A DNA stretch of 64,000 nt from JAHFUA01 sp963808725 (GTDB lineage Bacteria > Acidobacteriota > Terriglobia > Terriglobales > Acidobacteriaceae), in contig CAWEGO010000003.1 in the NCBI GenBank assembly GCA_963808725.1, positions 863,806-927,805 of the forward strand, in the 5' to 3' direction. Below are positions 62,538 through 64,000 of this stretch, one piece after another. A program made the translations under genes and the position numbers. Within the stretch, counting starts at the first letter, position 1. Every line of letters begins with the position of its first letter. Under the pieces are notes generated by a model. That model saw nothing but the letters and a program-made list of their open reading frames with translations, did not search any database and was not told the DNA's origin.

Positions 62538-64000
62538 CTAAATGTAGCCCAGCCACTTCCAATAGGTTGCCCCGAACACCAGCACCAGGACATAGGCAAT
62601 GATGGTCAGCGGAATACCGGTGCGGATGAAATCCCGTACTTCAAAGGTGTCGGTGCCGTAGGCAACCATGTTTTGCGGCGCGTTGACCGGCAGGATAAAG
62701 CCGAAGCTCACCACGTACTGCAGGACCATGGTCATGCCCCACTTGTTGATGCCGGGGGTCTTCACCGTTTCCAGGACGGAAATCACGATGGGAATCATGG
62801 CCGCGGCCAGGGCGGTGGCGCTGGCGAAGCCGAGGTGGATCAGGATCAGAAACGCCGCCAGTACCGCGAGGATCAGCAGGGCGGGCATGGTCTGCACGCC
62901 CAGGGCGCTCACGATAATCTTGGCGAGCCAGGCCGCCGCCTTGGTGGAAAGTAACGCCGACCCCAAACTGATGCCCACGCCGAACAGCATCAGCGTGCCC
63001 CAGCCGATCTTCGACTGCGCGTCTTTCCAGGTCATCACCCCGATCGCCGGCAACAGCATGATCGCGACCATGGCAATCGTGGTGGTGGAGGTGTCGAAGG
63101 GATGGAGAATCTTTTCCGTGGACCAGAGGAACAGCAGGATGAGGGACATGACCAGCAGTTTCTTCTCGCTGGTCTTCATGGGGCCGAGTTCGGCTATGGA
63201 CCGCGCAATCGCTTCCTTGCCCCCGGCTATCTCCTTCGTCTCCGGCGGGATGGTTTTCAGCAGCACGTAATAAAGGATCACCGACATGACCGCCGAAAAC
63301 GGCGCCGCGGCGATGAACCACTCCGGCCAGGTGATGGTCTTGCCCAGCATCTTCTCGATAAAACCGACCGCGATCATGTTCTGCGCGGCGGCGGTCTTGA
63401 TGCCGACATTCCACAGGCTGTCGGCCTGCGCCGTGGCAATCATCATCACCGCGGCAAAACGGCTCTTCAGGTCCACTCCAAAAGCCACGATGATGCCCAT
63501 CACGATGGGCACCACGCAGGAAACCCGCGCCGTAGTGCTGGGCACGAAAAAGCTGAGGACAAACCCCACCAGGATTACCCCGGCCAGCACGCGGTTGGTC
63601 CGCGCGCCCACCTTGGAAAGCACAAACAGGGCAATGCGTTTGTCCAGGCCGGTGTGCATCATCGCCGCGGCGATGAACAACGCCCCTCCGACCAGCGCCA
63701 GCGCCGTGTTGGCAAATCCCCCCAGGGCAATGGTCAGGCCGCTGGCGGTGCCGTAGAGTTTCGTCGGGTCACTGACGTTGGGGGAGATGCCCAGCAGAAA
63801 TGCCATCAAAGCAAGAATTACGGCCGAGCTCGCCGGATACGAAATGGAATCGGTGATCCACACGATGACGGCAAACACGAGGATTCCCAACATGCGCTTG
63901 CCCGCCACCGGGAGCCCTGCCGGAGTCGGAGCAAAGTTCACGGCGATTAACGCGATGAGGAACAATACGAACCGAACGCCGAAGAAAGGTGGCAGAACAG
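62538..64000 (-). CDS. DASS/SLC13 family sodium:dicarboxylate or sulfate symporter, 5' end outside the window
   Basis: The frame runs leftward from beyond the right edge and stops at 62538, giving at least 487 residues. It is a multi-pass transporter with hallmarks of the divalent anion:Na+ symporters: LAGVILVGFVLSFFVPSTTARV (SNT/STT-type motif), LWNVGIKTAAAQN and, in the second repeat, LIHLGFASATALAAAMIP and FILPVNAPQNMVAYG (the second anion/Na+ motif). Likely substrates are C4-dicarboxylates, citrate or sulfate. It continues upstream without a break, so the listed TTG near 63965 is not the real start. Confidence 0.9.
   Translation of the reverse strand, partial: VLPPFFGVRFVLFLIALIAVNFAPTPAGLPVAGKRMLGILVFAVIVWITDSISYPASSAVILALMAFLLGISPNVSDPTKLYGTASGLTIALGGFANTALALVGGALFIAAAMMHTGLDKRIALFVLSKVGARTNRVLAGVILVGFVLSFFVPSTTARVSCVVPIVMGIIVAFGVDLKSRFAAVMMIATAQADSLWNVGIKTAAAQNMIAVGFIEKMLGKTITWPEWFIAAAPFSAVMSVILYYVLLKTIPPETKEIAGGKEAIARSIAELGPMKTSEKKLLVMSLILLFLWSTEKILHPFDTSTTTIAMVAIMLLPAIGVMTWKDAQSKIGWGTLMLFGVGISLGSALLSTKAAAWLAKIIVSALGVQTMPALLILAVLAAFLILIHLGFASATALAAAMIPIVISVLETVKTPGINKWGMTMVLQYVVSFGFILPVNAPQNMVAYGTDTFEVRDFIRTGIPLTIIAYVLVLVFGATYWKWLGYI

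Overview
The window looks like a chromosome segment of a high-GC member of the Acidobacteriota, probably a soil Terriglobia/Koribacter-type lineage. This is inferred from protein families, not from a marker gene. The clues are a VWFA-related protein of the acidobacterial type (42186-43271), a subtilase with a C-terminal run of WG repeats (16495-18402), a DUF2911 protein, a UPF0182 membrane protein, a DUF3300 protein, and many palindromic intergenic repeats. No rRNA, tRNA or CRISPR array was recognised.

Layout. 1-5300: tail of an antitoxin-like protein, then a leftward chemotaxis operon (two duplicated chemoreceptors, one with a CZB zinc-sensing domain, and CheW). 5300-7080: small membrane protein, double-ACT protein, stand-alone receiver, DCC-family protein. 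7080-12800: accessory island with palindromic repeats at its edges. It holds a membrane-protein gene split by an intact IS21-family element, two wrecked REP-associated (RAYT) transposases and an unrecognised gene with a nuclease-like motif. 12825-18402: Tat-exported M20 peptidase, KAS III enzyme, and an operon of a secreted subtilase plus a stand-alone membrane sensor domain. 18903-25712: a rightward operon of a membrane GAF/HD-GYP/GGDEF protein followed by a peptide-type ABC transporter (two permeases, binding protein, one ATPase). 25868-28762: DUF3300 protein, a tiny metallothionein-like gene, a C-terminal processing protease. 29098-34599: DUF2911 protein, YdcF-like protein and cytochrome c, fungal-type cytosine deaminase, Tat-exported multicopper oxidase. 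34771-38498: rhodanese, Ni/Co transporter, lactate/malate dehydrogenase-like and aldo/keto reductase.

38714-43271 holds a GAF-GAF-AAA+-Fis activator of sigma-54 (reading frame interrupted). It is divergent from a secreted YceI-like protein that has a good sigma-54 promoter match and carries three copies of a YAGGG(D/E)GYYG motif. 43498-47868: two-gene acyl-CoA dehydratase activase/DUF2229 pair, the second gene frameshifted. 47977-52344: tannase-family esterase, Fsr-like MFS pump, Gly/His-rich secreted protein. 52517-56914: the most unusual locus, a leftward operon of a ferredoxin with an insert and an ACT-like tail, an unrecognised Cys-rich protein and a secreted amidohydrolase, divergent from an ACS-type MFS transporter. 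57006-64000: di-heme oxidoreductase, UPF0182 (frameshifted), alpha/beta hydrolase and a DASS transporter running off the edge.

Three long conserved genes carry single-base frame breaks (about 40310, 46603 and 59950). This pattern could be assembly or indel error rather than real decay. Long open frames opposite real genes are common here because of the GC-rich third codon positions and were left out.
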